DNA of 64,000 nucleotides from Rhizobium metallidurans (GCF_014196505.1 NZ_JACIDW010000003.1:186001-250000), one strand, 5' to 3'; positions 1 through 10,693 are shown, counted from the first letter of the stretch. The notes: a model not told the origin generated them from the sequence alone. Made by a program: numbers and translations.

Positions 1-1
1 G

Positions 2-256
2 CAGTTCATGGAAGGCAATATCCTGCAGCCGAAGCTCGTCGGCCATAGCGTCGGTCTGCATCCGGTCTGGCTGATGTTCGCGCTGTTCGCCTTCGGCGCG
101 CTGTTCGGCTTCGTCGGCCTTCTGGTCGCGGTGCCGGCCGCCGCCGCCGTCGGCGTTCTTGTCCGTTTCGCGCTTTCGCGCTACCTTGACAGCGACCTGT
201 ATGCGGGCGAGGCGAAGGCGGCCCCGGTACGGAAGACAAAAGCTGGCCCGAAATGA
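2..256 (+). CDS. AI-2E family transporter, C-terminal end (partial)
   Basis: Only the last 84 residues are inside the window; the reading frame is open at the left edge, so the true start lies upstream. The visible part has a hydrophobic stretch (FALFAFGALFGFVGLLVAVP) followed by a second Ala/Val-rich helix and a basic tail. The G-x-LFGFVGLLVAVP-A pattern is typical of the last membrane helices of PerM/AI-2E-type permeases, a family of multi-pass inner-membrane proteins whose real substrates are mostly unknown. Its stop overlaps the hdaA start (ATGA), so the two are probably co-transcribed and translationally coupled, as is common in rhizobia. Confidence 0.75.
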   Translation, partial: QFMEGNILQPKLVGHSVGLHPVWLMFALFAFGALFGFVGLLVAVPAAAAVGVLVRFALSRYLDSDLYAGEAKAAPVRKTKAGPK

Positions 257-966
257 CTGACGTGAAAAACGCTGACTCAAGGCGCAAGCCCGTGGAGCAG
301 CTACCCCTGGCCTTTTCTCATGACGCCGCGACCGGTCGTGACGATCTCCTGATCTCCGAGCGGCTGGCGGCGGCTGTCGAGATCGTCGATGCCTGGCCGA
401 ACTGGCCGTCGCCTGTCGTCATCCTTGCCGGCCCGGTCGGGTCGGGCAAGTCGCATCTCGCCAATATCTGGAAGGATCACAGCGGCGCCAGGCTCATCCA
501 TCCGAAGGCCGGCGTCAACGCGGCGGTCGATGCGGCGAGCGGCCCGGTTCTCTTCGAGGACGTCGATCGCGTGGGCTTCGACGACACCGAGCTGTTCCAC
601 GTCATCAACAGCGTGCGCGAAAACGGCCATAGCCTGTTGATGACGAGCCGCCTCTGGCCGATGTCCTGGCCGGTGCAACTGGCCGACCTGCGTTCCCGCC
701 TGAAGGCGGCGACGGTCGTCGAGATCGGCGAGCCGGACGAGGAACTGTTGTCGCAAGTCATCGTCAAGCTCTTCGCCGATCGTCAGCTTTATATAGATGA
801 CAAACTGGTGCTCTATATTGTCGTGAGGATGGAGCGGTCGCTGAACGCCGCGCAGACGATCGTCGAGCGACTGGACCGGCTGGCGCTTTCAAGAGGCACC
901 AAAATCACGCGCGCGCTTGCCGCTGAAGTGTTGAATGAATTGGGCAATTCCGATCCGGCTGATTGA
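253..966 (+). CDS. hdaA: DnaA-related regulatory protein HdaA (Hda homologue)
   Basis: This 237-residue protein is a short DnaA-like AAA+ ATPase without the DnaA DNA-binding domain. It opens with a clamp-binding-like segment (QLPLAF, residues 16-21), which in this family contacts the DnaN sliding clamp. A P-loop follows (GPVGSGKS, about residues 60-67), then a Walker B-like strand (VLFEDVDR) and a sensor region (LLMTSRLWP). Known Hda/HdaA proteins stimulate ATP hydrolysis on DnaA after replisome loading (RIDA) and so limit re-initiation. Its 5' end overlaps the upstream permease by 4 nt, and ppk1 follows 66 nt downstream. Confidence 0.88.
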   Translation: MTDVKNADSRRKPVEQLPLAFSHDAATGRDDLLISERLAAAVEIVDAWPNWPSPVVILAGPVGSGKSHLANIWKDHSGARLIHPKAGVNAAVDAASGPVLFEDVDRVGFDDTELFHVINSVRENGHSLLMTSRLWPMSWPVQLADLRSRLKAATVVEIGEPDEELLSQVIVKLFADRQLYIDDKLVLYIVVRMERSLNAAQTIVERLDRLALSRGTKITRALAAEVLNELGNSDPAD

Positions 967-1032
967 CTGTCACAGTTCCGTCGTGAAACTGATATATTCG
1001 GCTTGGCGCAATCATGAGGGGGCAATCGAACG

Positions 1033-3237
1033 ATGGACAGTGCAGTCGCGGGAAACCAGGAGACCGCTCCTGAAACCAAGGCGAACGTTCCTTCGCTTGA
1101 AGAACTGCTCTCCAGCCCCGAGCGCTTCATAAACCGGGAATTCTCCTGGCTGCAGTTCAATCGCCGCGTTCTCGAGGAAACGCTGAACACCGAGCATCCG
1201 CTGCTCGAGCGCGTTCGCTTCCTGTCGATCTCGGCCGCCAACCTCGATGAATTCTTCATGGTGCGCGTTGCCGGCCTTGAAGGACAGGTGCGTCAGAACA
1301 TCGTCGTGCGCACGCCCGACGGCAAGACGCCGGCCGAGCAGCTCGAATCCATCCTGCAGGAAATCGACAATCTGCAGATGGAGCAGCAGGCCTCGCTGGC
1401 CGTGCTGCAGCAGTATCTCGCCAAGGAAGACATCCTGATCGTTCGCCCGGGCGCGCTCAGCGAAACCGATCGCAACTGGCTCGCCACCGAATTCGAGCAG
1501 GCGATCTTCCCGGTGCTGACGCCGCTCTCCATCGACCCGGCCCATCCGTTCCCCTTCATTCCCAATCTCGGCTTCTCGATCGGCCTGCAGTTGGTCAGCA
1601 AGAACGGCCGCGAACCGATGACGGCGCTGCTGCGCCTGCCGCCGGCGCTCGACCGTTTCGTGCGCCTGCCGGATGACGGCAACACGATCCGCTACATCAC
1701 GCTCGAGGATGTCGCCAATATCTTCATCTACCGGCTCTACCCGGGCTATGAGGTGCAGGGTTCCGGTACGTTCCGCATCATCCGCGACAGCGATATCGAA
1801 GTCGAGGAAGAAGCCGAAGATCTCGTCCGCTTCTTCGAGACAGCGCTGAAGCGCCGTCGTCGCGGTTCGGTGATCCGCCTCGAAACCGATTCCGAAATGC
1901 CGGCCTCGCTGCGCCAGTTCGTGGTCCAGGCGACCAACGTACCCGACAACCGCGTCGCCGTGCTGCCGGGTCTTCTGGCGCTGAACACGCTGTCCGAGAT
2001 CACCAAGGCGCCGCGCGACGACCTGAGGTTTCCTTCCTACAATGCGCGATTTCCCGAGCGCGTCCGCGAACACGCCGGCGATTGCTTCGCCGCCATCCGC
2101 GAAAAGGACATGGTGGTTCACCATCCCTACGAGTCCTTCGACGTGGTGGTCCAGTTTCTGCTCCAGGCTGCGCGCGATCCTGACGTCCTGGCGATAAAGC
2201 AGACGCTCTACCGCACCTCCAACGACAGCCCGATCGTTCGCGCGCTGATCGATGCGGCCGAATCCGGCAAGTCGGTGACCGCGCTGGTCGAACTGAAGGC
2301 GCGTTTCGACGAGGAGGCCAACATCCGCTGGGCGCGCGACCTCGAACGCGCCGGCGTGCAGGTCGTCTTCGGCTTCATCGAATTGAAGACCCACTCGAAG
2401 ATGTCGCTGGTCGTGCGCCGCGAAGAGGGCAAGCTGCGCAGCTACTGCCATCTCGGCACCGGCAACTATCACCCGATCACCGCGAAGATCTATACCGACC
2501 TGTCGTTCTTCACCTGCAATCCTGTGATTGCGCACGACATGGCCAACATCTTCAATTTCATCACCGGCTATGGCGAGCCGGAAGAGAGCATGAAGCTCGC
2601 CGTATCGCCTTATACGCTGCGCTCGCGCATCCTTCGCCACATCGACGAAGAGATCAAGCACGCCAGGAGCGGCGCCCCGGCGGCCATCTGGATGAAGATG
2701 AACTCGCTCGTCGATCCCGAAATCATCGACGCGCTCTATACGGCGAGCCACGCCGGCGTCGAGATCGATCTCGTCATCCGCGGCATCTGCTGCCTGCGCC
2801 CCCAGGTGCCCGGTCTCTCGGAAAACATCCGCGTCAAGTCGATCGTCGGCCGCTTCCTGGAGCATAGCCGCATCTTCTGCTTCGGCAACGGTCACGGCCT
2901 CCCGTCGGACAAGGCGCTGGTCTATATCGGCTCCGCCGACATGATGCCGAGAAACCTCGATCGCCGTGTCGAAACGCTGGTTCCGCTTACCAATCCGACC
3001 GTGCACGAGCAGGTTTTGTCACAGATCATGCTGGGCAACCTCATTGACAATCAGCAAAGCTACGAGATATTGGCCGACGGGACGTCCAGGCGCATGGAAG
3101 TGCGCAAGGGCGAGGAGCCGTTCAATGCGCAACAGTATTTCATGACCAATCCGAGCCTTTCGGGCCGCGGTGAAGCGTTGAAATCCAGTGCGCCAAAGCT
3201 GATTGCCGGCCTTCTTTCTGGCCGGACAAAAAGATAA
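1033..3237 (+). CDS. ppk1: Polyphosphate kinase 1
   Basis: This 734-residue enzyme reversibly makes inorganic polyphosphate from the ATP gamma-phosphate. It has the full PPK1 layout: N-terminal helical domain ([17 protein letters not shown]), head domain, and two C-terminal PLD-like domains. The segment [13 protein letters not shown] holds the histidine that is autophosphorylated in the family, and a second conserved histidine lies in the [13 protein letters not shown] segment. [15 protein letters not shown] is the conserved C-terminal signature. The length matches other PPK1 enzymes. The exopolyphosphatase ppx starts 12 nt downstream, so synthesis and breakdown of the polymer are encoded together. 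Confidence 0.96.
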   Translation: MDSAVAGNQETAPETKANVPSLEELLSSPERFINREFSWLQFNRRVLEETLNTEHPLLERVRFLSISAANLDEFFMVRVAGLEGQVRQNIVVRTPDGKTPAEQLESILQEIDNLQMEQQASLAVLQQYLAKEDILIVRPGALSETDRNWLATEFEQAIFPVLTPLSIDPAHPFPFIPNLGFSIGLQLVSKNGREPMTALLRLPPALDRFVRLPDDGNTIRYITLEDVANIFIYRLYPGYEVQGSGTFRIIRDSDIEVEEEAEDLVRFFETALKRRRRGSVIRLETDSEMPASLRQFVVQATNVPDNRVAVLPGLLALNTLSEITKAPRDDLRFPSYNARFPERVREHAGDCFAAIREKDMVVHHPYESFDVVVQFLLQAARDPDVLAIKQTLYRTSNDSPIVRALIDAAESGKSVTALVELKARFDEEANIRWARDLERAGVQVVFGFIELKTHSKMSLVVRREEGKLRSYCHLGTGNYHPITAKIYTDLSFFTCNPVIAHDMANIFNFITGYGEPEESMKLAVSPYTLRSRILRHIDEEIKHARSGAPAAIWMKMNSLVDPEIIDALYTASHAGVEIDLVIRGICCLRPQVPGLSENIRVKSIVGRFLEHSRIFCFGNGHGLPSDKALVYIGSADMMPRNLDRRVETLVPLTNPTVHEQVLSQIMLGNLIDNQQSYEILADGTSRRMEVRKGEEPFNAQQYFMTNPSLSGRGEALKSSAPKLIAGLLSGRTKR

Positions 3238-3249
3238 AACTGGACCTGC

Positions 3250-4773
3250 ATGGTTGAATCAGAAGCCCAGGGGCGCCTTCCAGGGATTGCTCCGGTCTCC
3301 GTTGTCGATATCGGGTCGAACTCGATCCGTGTGGTCATCTATGAAGGCTTGTCGAGATCGCCCACGATCCTTTTCAACGAAAAGGTTCTCTGTGGTCTCG
3401 GCAAGGGCATAGCGCTGACAGGCAAGATGGACGAGGCCAGCGTCGAACGTGCGCTTTCCGCCCTGCATCGCTTCAAGGCGCTGTCCGATCAGGCGCGTGC
3501 TGCCACCATGTATGTGCTGGCGACAGCCGCGGCCCGCGAGGCCTCGAATGGCCCCGATTTCATTCATCGCGCCGAAACCATTCTGCAGCGCAAGGTGCGC
3601 GTTCTGTCCGGCGAGGAAGAGGCCAGGTTCTCCGCGCTCGGCATCGTCAGCGGCTTCTATACGCCAGATGGCATCGCCGGCGATCTGGGCGGCGGCTCGT
3701 TGGAACTGATCGATATCAAGGGCAAGGAGCTCGGCCAGGGCGTGACGCTGCCGCTCGGTGGGCTACGCCTGTCGGAATATGCCGGCGGCTCGATGGACAA
3801 GGCCCGTACCTTCGCCCGCAAGCATGTTAAGACCATCTCCAGGCTTCTGGCCAAGGGCGAGGGGCGCACCTTCTACGCCGTCGGCGGCACTTGGCGAAAC
3901 ATCGCCAAGCTGCATATGGAGATGATCAACTACCCGCTGCACATGATGCAGGGCTACGAGATCTCCTTCGAGCAGATGATGCTGTTCCTCGATCAGGTTG
4001 ACGCTGCCAAGGATTCCAAGGACCCCGCCTGGGCGGCCGTATCGAAATACCGCCGTGCGCTCCTTCCATATGGTGCGGTTGCCATGAAGGAAGTGCTGAG
4101 CGTCATGAAGCCCTCGGTGATCTCCTTCTCCGGCCAGGGCGTGCGCGAGGGCTATCTCTACTCGCTTCTCTCCGAAAGCGAACGCCGCGCCGACCCGTTG
4201 ATCGAGGCCGCGCGTGAACTCGCGATCCTGCGTGCGCGCTCGCCCGAACACGCCCGCGAGCTTTCGGAATGGACCGGCCGGATGATGCCGTTCTTCGATA
4301 TCTCGGAGACGCCGGAGGAGGCCCGCTATCGCCAGGCCGCCTGCCTGCTCGCCGACATCAGCTGGCGCGCCCATCCCGATTATCGCGGCCTTCAGGCGCT
4401 GAACATCATCGCCCACACGTCCTTCGTCGGCATCAGCCATCCCGGCCGCGCCTTCATCGCGCTCGCCAACTACTACCGCTTCGAAGGGCTGCACGACGAC
4501 GGCGCGACCAGCCCGCTGGCGACGATCGCCACGCCGCAATATGTCGAGCGCGCCAAGCTGCTCGGCGGCATGCTGCGCGTCGTCTATCTGTTCTCGGCCT
4601 CGATGCCCGGCATCGTTCGCAACCTGACCTTCCGCAAATCGAGCGACCCCGATCTCGACCTCGAATTCGTGGTGCCTTCGGAATACCACGATTTTGCCGG
4701 CGAACGCCTGGATGGCCGCCTGCAGCAGCTCGCCAAGCTTACCAACAAGCGGCTCGCTTTCCGCTTCGAGTAG
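3250..4773 (+). CDS. ppx: Exopolyphosphatase (Ppx/GppA family)
   Basis: This 507-residue member of the ASKHA superfamily removes terminal phosphates from polyphosphate, and related enzymes act on pppGpp. The phosphate-binding signatures are VVDIGSNSIRVVIYEG near residue 18 and GDLGGGSLELIDI near residue 145, with TAAAREASNG and SGEEEARFSALG between them. The C-terminal third resembles the helical HD-like domain of long Ppx proteins, including IAHTSFVGISHPGRAFIAL. The ATG lies only 12 nt after the ppk1 stop, so the two form an operon. Confidence 0.93.
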   Translation: MVESEAQGRLPGIAPVSVVDIGSNSIRVVIYEGLSRSPTILFNEKVLCGLGKGIALTGKMDEASVERALSALHRFKALSDQARAATMYVLATAAAREASNGPDFIHRAETILQRKVRVLSGEEEARFSALGIVSGFYTPDGIAGDLGGGSLELIDIKGKELGQGVTLPLGGLRLSEYAGGSMDKARTFARKHVKTISRLLAKGEGRTFYAVGGTWRNIAKLHMEMINYPLHMMQGYEISFEQMMLFLDQVDAAKDSKDPAWAAVSKYRRALLPYGAVAMKEVLSVMKPSVISFSGQGVREGYLYSLLSESERRADPLIEAARELAILRARSPEHARELSEWTGRMMPFFDISETPEEARYRQAACLLADISWRAHPDYRGLQALNIIAHTSFVGISHPGRAFIALANYYRFEGLHDDGATSPLATIATPQYVERAKLLGGMLRVVYLFSASMPGIVRNLTFRKSSDPDLDLEFVVPSEYHDFAGERLDGRLQQLAKLTNKRLAFRFE

Positions 4774-4779
4774 CGCGCC

Positions 4780-5850
4780 TTAGGTCGGCGCTGTGACGCC
4801 AGCTTGAAGCTTCGGTGCCGCGATATGGTTGTCGGCCTTGACGAGCGAGATCACACCGAGGCTCTGTCCGCGGCCCTTGACCGCGTGCTGGCCGAGATCC
4901 TCCGCGACGACTTTCGAAGGCAGCTGGATGCGCTGGGCGAGGTCGGCCGATATCAGCACGGCGCGGTTCAGCGTCTTGCACAGGGATTCGAGCCGCGACG
5001 TCGTGTTGATCGTATCGCCGAAATAGGTGATCTTGTGGTGGTCGACTCCGATTTCCGCGGTGATGATGTTGCCGCCGTGCAAAGCGGCACGCAGGCGCGG
5101 CACCTGGCCGTAGGTCTTCAGCCAATTCTCCGCATCCGCCTCGATGGCGCCGATGATGTCGAAGATGCAGTTCACACAGCGGGCGAATTTCACCCCGCGC
5201 TCTAGCGGCCAGCTGATGATCGCGGCGTCGCCGACATAGTCGTCGATCGTTCCCTTGTGCTTGCGCACCGGCTCGGCGAAGGCCGCGAACAGCGAGCTCA
5301 GCATCTGCTGCGCGCGCAGGTCGCCGTGCTTCTCCGCGAATGCCGTGGAATCCACCAGGTCGATGAACAGGAAAACCCGCTCTTCGCTCACCGGCTTGCG
5401 GTAACGGCTGACAAGCATGCTCGCGAACACGTCGCGACCAAGAAGCTCGCGAACGCGAAGCACGAAGATCATCAGCGAGCAGACCGCCAGCGCGTAGAGA
5501 AACGCATTGAACGGCAGCACGACCGCATCGACCCACGAACTGGGGGTGATCAGGCCGAGGCCCCAGAGTGATAGACCCGCCACCGCGAAGCCCACGCTCA
5601 TCAGGATCTCGTAGATGAAGAGTTCGGCGAGAAAGAACGTGAAGGTCGGCAGTTGTTCGATGCGCCGTTGAAGCCCGCGCAGGAAGACTTTTCGCTCGAA
5701 CGCGATGATCGGCATCCCCATGCACAGCGCGAAGATCGCGCCGATGAAGGGGCGGCTGTCCTGGAAGAACATGACACTGTAGAGAACGCCGCTTGCCGCC
5801 ATGACGAGCATGATCAGAAGCCAGTTCTGGACCGGGGATACTTCTCTCAT
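4780..5850 (-). CDS. Membrane-bound class III adenylate/guanylate cyclase
   Basis: The first ~140 of 356 residues form about four hydrophobic segments (LLIMLVMAASGVLYSVMFF; FIGAIFALCMGMPIIAF; LFIYEILMSVGFAVAGLSL; FNAFLYALAVCSLMIFVL). A class III nucleotidyl cyclase domain follows. FLFIDLVDSTAFAEKHG carries the first metal-binding aspartate, DDYVGDAAIISWP the second, and FGDTINTTSRLES is the conserved helix. It is therefore expected to make cyclic nucleotide on the cytoplasmic side of the inner membrane. It is convergent with ppx and has no obvious partner. Rhizobia typically carry many such cyclases, and the input signal cannot be read from the sequence. Confidence 0.85.
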   Translation of the reverse strand: MREVSPVQNWLLIMLVMAASGVLYSVMFFQDSRPFIGAIFALCMGMPIIAFERKVFLRGLQRRIEQLPTFTFFLAELFIYEILMSVGFAVAGLSLWGLGLITPSSWVDAVVLPFNAFLYALAVCSLMIFVLRVRELLGRDVFASMLVSRYRKPVSEERVFLFIDLVDSTAFAEKHGDLRAQQMLSSLFAAFAEPVRKHKGTIDDYVGDAAIISWPLERGVKFARCVNCIFDIIGAIEADAENWLKTYGQVPRLRAALHGGNIITAEIGVDHHKITYFGDTINTTSRLESLCKTLNRAVLISADLAQRIQLPSKVVAEDLGQHAVKGRGQSLGVISLVKADNHIAAPKLQAGVTAPT

Positions 5851-6012
5851 AAGGGCCTTTTCGTTCAGCCTTGGCCAGCGTGCACCTGAAGCAATGTAGG
5901 CGTCCGAAAGCCCTTTCGGAAGGGTGTGGGATATCCCTTCGAAAAAGATTTAGCTGAACGATTGGGCGCGGTTGTGACCTAAATCGGTACGCCGGTAAAA
6001 TTGCGTCACGAC

Positions 6013-7158
6013 CTAGAGAGCGACCGTCTCGACCTTCTTGCCAACGAAGCGCAGCGCGACGTCGCCCTTGATCAATTGCAGGGCCGGATCGCCGAACAGC
6101 TCGCGGCGCCATCCGCGCAACGCGCCGACGTCGGCGTTCTCGCCCTCGGCGGCGATCTTGTCGAGATCCTCGCTGTTGGCGATCACTTTGGGCGCGACGC
6201 CGTGCTTTTCCGAGATCAGCTTCAACAGGACCTTCAACAGTTCGGCGGCGGCGGCGGCCCCTTCGGGCGGCTGGTTCTGCCTCGGCGCATGCGGCATCTC
6301 GGCCTTGGGTAGCGCCAGCGCCGTATTCACCGCCTCGACCACGACGGCGCCCGCCGACGAACGTTCCCAGCCCTTCGGGATCGTGCGCAGGCGACCGAGC
6401 GCCTCGGCATCCTTCGGCTGCTGCTGTGCGATCTCGTAGATCGCGTCGTCCTTGATGACGCGCGAACGCGGCACGTTGCGGCTACGCGCCTCGCGCTCGC
6501 GCCATGCGGCCACGTATTTCAGCACCGCCAGTTCCTGCGGCTTGCGCAGGCGCATCTTCAGGCGCTGCCAGGCATCGTCGGGATGAATGTCGTAGGTCTC
6601 TTTCGCCTCGAGCACGTCCATCTCCTCGGACAGCCACGAGGAACGGCCTTCGCGTTCCAGCTCGGCCTTGAGATAGAGGTAGACGTCACGCAGATGCGTC
6701 ACGTCGGCCAGCGCATAGTCGAGCTGCTTTTCGGAGAGCGGGCGCCGGCTCCAGTCGGTGAAGCGCGAGGACTTGTCGATCTGCACGCCCTTGGTCCGGC
6801 TTACCAGCTGGTCGTAGGAAACGGAATCGCCGAATCCGCAGACCATCGCCGCGACCTGCGTGTCGAAGATCGGATGCGGAATGAGACCGCCCCTGTTGTA
6901 GATGATTTCGATATCCTGCCGCGCGGCGTGGAACACCTTCAGCACGCTGGCATCGCCCATCAATTCGAAGAAGGGCTTCAGGTCGAGCCCCTTTGCCAGG
7001 GGGTCGACAAGCACTTCCATCGTCGGGCTTGCCATCTGGATCAAGCAAAGTTCCGGCCAGAACGTCGTCTCGCGCAGAAACTCGGTGTCGATAGTAATGA
7101 ATTCTGACTTGGCCAGCTCGATGCAGGCCGCCTCCAAATCGGCGGTTGTTTCAATCAT
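6013..7158 (-). CDS. rnd: Ribonuclease D
   Basis: This 381-residue enzyme is a 3'-5' exoribonuclease involved in tRNA 3'-end maturation. The DEDD-type exonuclease motifs are visible: ITIDTEFLRETTFWPELCLIQMA (Exo I, with D and E), KVFHAARQDIEIIYN (Exo II), and LDYALADVTHLRDVYLYL (Exo III with Tyr). A C-terminal HRDC-type helical domain is expected after residue ~200 (LAVLKYVAAWREREARSRNVPRSRVIKDD). The length is typical of alphaproteobacterial RNase D, and it appears to be a single-gene unit. Confidence 0.94.
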   Translation of the reverse strand: MIETTADLEAACIELAKSEFITIDTEFLRETTFWPELCLIQMASPTMEVLVDPLAKGLDLKPFFELMGDASVLKVFHAARQDIEIIYNRGGLIPHPIFDTQVAAMVCGFGDSVSYDQLVSRTKGVQIDKSSRFTDWSRRPLSEKQLDYALADVTHLRDVYLYLKAELEREGRSSWLSEEMDVLEAKETYDIHPDDAWQRLKMRLRKPQELAVLKYVAAWREREARSRNVPRSRVIKDDAIYEIAQQQPKDAEALGRLRTIPKGWERSSAGAVVVEAVNTALALPKAEMPHAPRQNQPPEGAAAAAELLKVLLKLISEKHGVAPKVIANSEDLDKIAAEGENADVGALRGWRRELFGDPALQLIKGDVALRFVGKKVETVAL

Positions 7159-7241
7159 CTCAATTCATTCGCAGGATAGACATGGTTGAACCTTCCTTCT
7201 CCTTTCGGCCCAATATGTCAACCGCTACCGGCCGTGAGGGG

Positions 7242-8645
7242 TCAAACAACCTTTACATAACTCGTCATACCCGACTTCTGATGCTCGATGATGTGGCAAT
7301 GCAACAGCCAGTCGCCGAGATTGTCGGCGACAAAGGAGAGCTGCGCCTTCTCGCCAGGCTGGATCAGATAGGTATCCGAGACGAATGGAACAGCTTCCCG
7401 CGTCGAGGAGGAGAGCACGGTGAAGCTCATGCCATGCAGGTGAATCGGGTGCAGATGCTGCGTCACGTTCTCGACCTGCAGGACGTAGCTCTTGCCGAGC
7501 TTCAGCTCGGCGAGCGGCGCCGTCGGGTCTTTCGTATCGCCCGGCCAGGGAACACGGTTGATCGCCCAGAAACTGTAGCCAATCGTGCCGCAGATGCCGT
7601 CGGCGGGCGCGCTCTCGGCTGTGGAGCTGAGCACGACCGATATCTTCTCGGCGGTGGAAAGGTCGGCGCTGGCAACCGGGTTTTCGCCCAATGCGGCAAG
7701 ATCGCCGACATCGCGCTTCAGCGACGCGCCAACCGCGCGCAGCTTGGCGAGGGTCTTCGGCGCGGTGCCGCGAATGTCTTCGAGCGTCGCCGTCGCGCCC
7801 TCGCTGTCTGGCATGCGCACGGCCAGATCGATGCGCTGCCCGGGTCCGAGCAGCAGCAGATCGAGCGGAAAGCGCTTCGGCACCGGATTGCCGTCGATCG
7901 CGATCACGGTCGCCTCGGCGCCCGCGACCTTCAGAGAATAGATGCGCGTGACATCGGTGATGGCGATGCGCAGGCGGATCAAGCCTCCGGCCGGAGCATC
8001 GTACTGCGGCTCCCGGTTCCAGTTCGCCGTTCTCAGCGTCCCGAAAGTGCCCGACTTGGCGGCGTCGCGCGGGCGGAAGGCGGCGATGAACTGGCCGTTG
8101 CCTCCCAGGCGCCAGTCACGCAGGTTGAGAATGATCTCGGAATCGAACGTCGGGTCGGCCGGATCCTCGACCACGATCACGCCGGTCATGCCCTGGCCCA
8201 TCTGTGCCAGCGTGTTGCAGTGCGGATGGTACCAGAACGTTCCGGCGTCGGGCGGCGTGAAGGCATAGTCGAAGTTGTCGCCGGTATAGACGTAAGGCTG
8301 CGTCAGGAACGGCACGCCGTCCATGTTGTTGGGAACGCGTATGCCGTGCCAGTGAATTGTGGTTGGCTCGTCCAGCGCGTTGGCCAGTCGCGCCGCATAG
8401 GGTTTGCCCTTGGTCATCCGCAGCACCGGCGGCATTCCCGCTTCACCCGCCACATCACCCCATGTCATGATGTTCTTTGTCACCCCGGCCTCGGTCAGCG
8501 TTGCCTCCGACTTCAGCGCCTTGAGCACCTGCGGCTCGGGAGCTGCCTGCGCCAGACCGAACTTGCCCGCGACGCCGATGCCCACCCCATATGCGCCGGC
8601 GACGGCTGAAGCCTTGAGAAGATTGCGACGGGTGAGGAGGGGCAT
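7242..8645 (-). CDS. Periplasmic multicopper oxidase, Tat-exported
   Basis: This 467-residue protein has a twin-arginine signal at its start (LTRRNLLKASAVAGAYGVG, cut near the AQA at residue 34). Three cupredoxin domains follow. Copper ligands are evident: TIHWHGIRVP and GTFWYHPHCNT for the type 2/3 cluster, HLHPIHLHGMSF, and the terminal signature LLHCHIIEHQKSGM carrying the type 1 ligands (Cys, His, Met). Enzymes of this group couple one-electron oxidation of Cu(I), metals or phenols to reduction of O2 to water. There is no long Met-rich CueO-like insert and no copper-resistance neighbour, so the substrate is open. Confidence 0.9.
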   Translation of the reverse strand: MPLLTRRNLLKASAVAGAYGVGIGVAGKFGLAQAAPEPQVLKALKSEATLTEAGVTKNIMTWGDVAGEAGMPPVLRMTKGKPYAARLANALDEPTTIHWHGIRVPNNMDGVPFLTQPYVYTGDNFDYAFTPPDAGTFWYHPHCNTLAQMGQGMTGVIVVEDPADPTFDSEIILNLRDWRLGGNGQFIAAFRPRDAAKSGTFGTLRTANWNREPQYDAPAGGLIRLRIAITDVTRIYSLKVAGAEATVIAIDGNPVPKRFPLDLLLLGPGQRIDLAVRMPDSEGATATLEDIRGTAPKTLAKLRAVGASLKRDVGDLAALGENPVASADLSTAEKISVVLSSTAESAPADGICGTIGYSFWAINRVPWPGDTKDPTAPLAELKLGKSYVLQVENVTQHLHPIHLHGMSFTVLSSSTREAVPFVSDTYLIQPGEKAQLSFVADNLGDWLLHCHIIEHQKSGMTSYVKVV

Positions 8646-8791
8646 GGCGGGACTCCCTGAAATGGCGATGTGTCCTCTTTAAAGTTGACCGGGACTTTCA
8701 GCAATATCCCTTCCGCGGCCAAACTGCCGCGGAGCCTGTCATATGATAAGCCTGCAACCACGCCGAAAACCGCGGGCTTGCCGCGCCAAGT

Positions 8792-8820
8792 CTTGACAAA
8801 TCGGGCCGTCCATGCGCTTT
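8792..8820 (+). promoter_or_regulatory. Possible sigma-70 promoter of aspS
   Basis: CTTGAC at 8792-8797 is an exact match to the rhizobial -35 box. It is followed by 17 nt and a weak -10 (CGCTTT, 8815-8820). It sits about 83 nt upstream of the aspS start in the 257-nt gap between the divergent oxidase gene and aspS. The -10 is poor, so this is tentative. Confidence 0.3.
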
Positions 8821-8902
8821 TCCGCCCGATTTTCTTGTCGGAACGGGAGAGCCAATCGAGCCCCCGCCGCCGTCTTCAAGCCAAATACTGGGAATTGAGA
8901 TG

Positions 8903-10693
8903 ATGCATCGTTACCGCAGCCACACATGCGCAGCCCTCCGCAAGTCGGATGTCGGCGCCAATGTCCGGATCGCCGGCTGGGTCCACCGCGTTCGTGACCA
9001 TGGCGGCGTTCTCTTCATCGACCTTCGCGACCACTACGGCATGACCCAGGTCGTCGCCGATCCGGACAGCCCGGCCTTCAAGATCGCCGAGACCGTGCGC
9101 GGCGAATGGGTCATCCGCATCGACGGCGTCGTCAAGGCGCGCTCGGAAGACACCGTCAACAAGAACATGGCGACCGGCGAGATCGAACTCTACGCCCAGG
9201 AGATCGAAGTCCTCTCCGAAGCCAAGGAACTGCCGCTGCCGGTCTTCGGCGAGCCTGACTATCCCGAGGACATCCGCCTCAAGTATCGCTTCCTCGACCT
9301 GCGCCGCGACACGCTGCACAAGAACATCGTCAAGCGCAGCCAGATTATCTCCGATATCCGCAACCGCATGACGTCGGCCGGCTTCGGCGAATACACGACC
9401 CCGATCCTGACGGCCTCGTCGCCGGAAGGCGCGCGCGACTTCCTCGTGCCCAGCCGTATCCACCCCGGCCAGTTCTTCGCCCTGCCGCAGGCGCCGCAGC
9501 AGTACAAGCAGCTCCTGATGGTGGCCGGTTTCGACCGCTACTTCCAGATCGCGCCCTGCTTCCGCGATGAAGACCCGCGCGCCGACCGCCTGCCGGGCGA
9601 ATTCTACCAGCTCGACGTGGAAATGAGCTTCGTCACCCAGGAAGACGTCTGGGACACGATGGCCCCGATCATGACCTCTGTCTTGGAGCAGTTCGCCGAA
9701 GGCAAGCCGGTCACCAAGGAATGGCCGCGCATCCCCTACGACGTCGCGATCCGCAAATACGGCTCCGACAAGCCCGACCTGCGCAACCCGATCGAGATGC
9801 AGGCCGTAACCGAGCATTTCGCCGGCTCCGGCTTCAAGGTGTTCGCCGGCATGATCGCGTCGAACCCGAAGGTCGAAGTCTGGGCGATTCCGGCCAAGAC
9901 CGGTGGTAGCCGCGCATTCTGCGACCGAATGAACGCCTGGGCGCAATCGCTCGGCCAGCCGGGCCTCGGCTACATCTTCTGGAAGGAAGAAGACGGCAAG
10001 GTCGGCGGTTCCGGTCCGCTCGCCAAGAACATCGGCGAGGAGCGCACCGAAGCGCTCCGCGTCCAGCTCGGCCTTGAAGCGGGCGACGCCGCCTTCTTCG
10101 TCGCCGGCGAGCCGTCCAAATTCTACAAGTTCGCGGGCGAAGCGCGCACCAAGGCGGGTGAAGACCTGAACCTGGTCGACCGCGACCGTTTCGAGCTGTG
10201 CTGGATCATCGACTTCCCGTTCTACGAATGGAGCGAGGAAGACAAGAAGATCGATTTCGCCCACAACCCCTTCTCGATGCCGCAGGGTGGCCTCGAGGCG
10301 CTGCAGACGCAGGACCCGCTGTCGCTCAAGGCCTACCAGTACGACGCCGTCTGCAACGGCTTCGAAATCGCCTCGGGCTCGATCCGTAACCAGTCGCCGG
10401 AAGCCATGGTCAAGGCCTTCGAACTGGTCGGTCTCAGCCAGACCGATGTCGAGGAACGCTTCGGCGGCATGTACCGCGCCTTCCAGTACGGCGCGCCTCC
10501 GCATGGCGGCTGCGCCTTCGGTATCGACCGCGTCGTGATGCTTCTGCTCGGCGCGAAGAACCTGCGCGAAATCACGCTGTTCCCGATGAACCAGCAGGCA
10601 CAGGACCTCCTGATGAACGCCCCGTCGCCGGCAACGCCGAAGCAGCTGATGGAGCTGTCGCTGCGCGTCATGCCGCCGGTCAAGAAGGACTGA
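8903..10693 (+). CDS. aspS: Aspartyl-tRNA synthetase (AspRS, likely non-discriminating)
   Basis: This 596-residue class II aminoacyl-tRNA synthetase charges tRNA-Asp. An N-terminal OB-fold anticodon-binding domain ([25 protein letters not shown]) is followed by class II motif 1 (around [18 protein letters not shown]), motif 2 ([16 protein letters not shown]), the GAD insertion domain, and motif 3 ([15 protein letters not shown]). Two in-frame ATGs are adjacent (8900 and 8903); 8903 gives the family-typical MHRYRSHTC start. Many alphaproteobacteria use an AspRS that also charges tRNA-Asn, so the label non-discriminating is inferred from the lineage only. Two terminators follow. Confidence 0.97.
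   Translation: MHRYRSHTCAALRKSDVGANVRIAGWVHRVRDHGGVLFIDLRDHYGMTQVVADPDSPAFKIAETVRGEWVIRIDGVVKARSEDTVNKNMATGEIELYAQEIEVLSEAKELPLPVFGEPDYPEDIRLKYRFLDLRRDTLHKNIVKRSQIISDIRNRMTSAGFGEYTTPILTASSPEGARDFLVPSRIHPGQFFALPQAPQQYKQLLMVAGFDRYFQIAPCFRDEDPRADRLPGEFYQLDVEMSFVTQEDVWDTMAPIMTSVLEQFAEGKPVTKEWPRIPYDVAIRKYGSDKPDLRNPIEMQAVTEHFAGSGFKVFAGMIASNPKVEVWAIPAKTGGSRAFCDRMNAWAQSLGQPGLGYIFWKEEDGKVGGSGPLAKNIGEERTEALRVQLGLEAGDAAFFVAGEPSKFYKFAGEARTKAGEDLNLVDRDRFELCWIIDFPFYEWSEEDKKIDFAHNPFSMPQGGLEALQTQDPLSLKAYQYDAVCNGFEIASGSIRNQSPEAMVKAFELVGLSQTDVEERFGGMYRAFQYGAPPHGGCAFGIDRVVMLLLGAKNLREITLFPMNQQAQDLLMNAPSPATPKQLMELSLRVMPPVKKD

Noticed and set aside
1012..3006. Long minus-strand open frame (664 codons) opposite ppk1
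   Set aside because: It is a GC-rich antisense shadow: Arg/Asp/Ala-rich, no family motif, while ppk1 on the plus strand is complete.
7146..8609. Plus-strand frame of 487 codons opposite the multicopper oxidase
   Set aside because: Oxidase copper motifs and Tat signal fix the true strand as minus.
8876..10504. Minus-strand frame of 542 codons opposite aspS
   Set aside because: The aspS frame has all class II motifs; the reverse frame has biased composition only.
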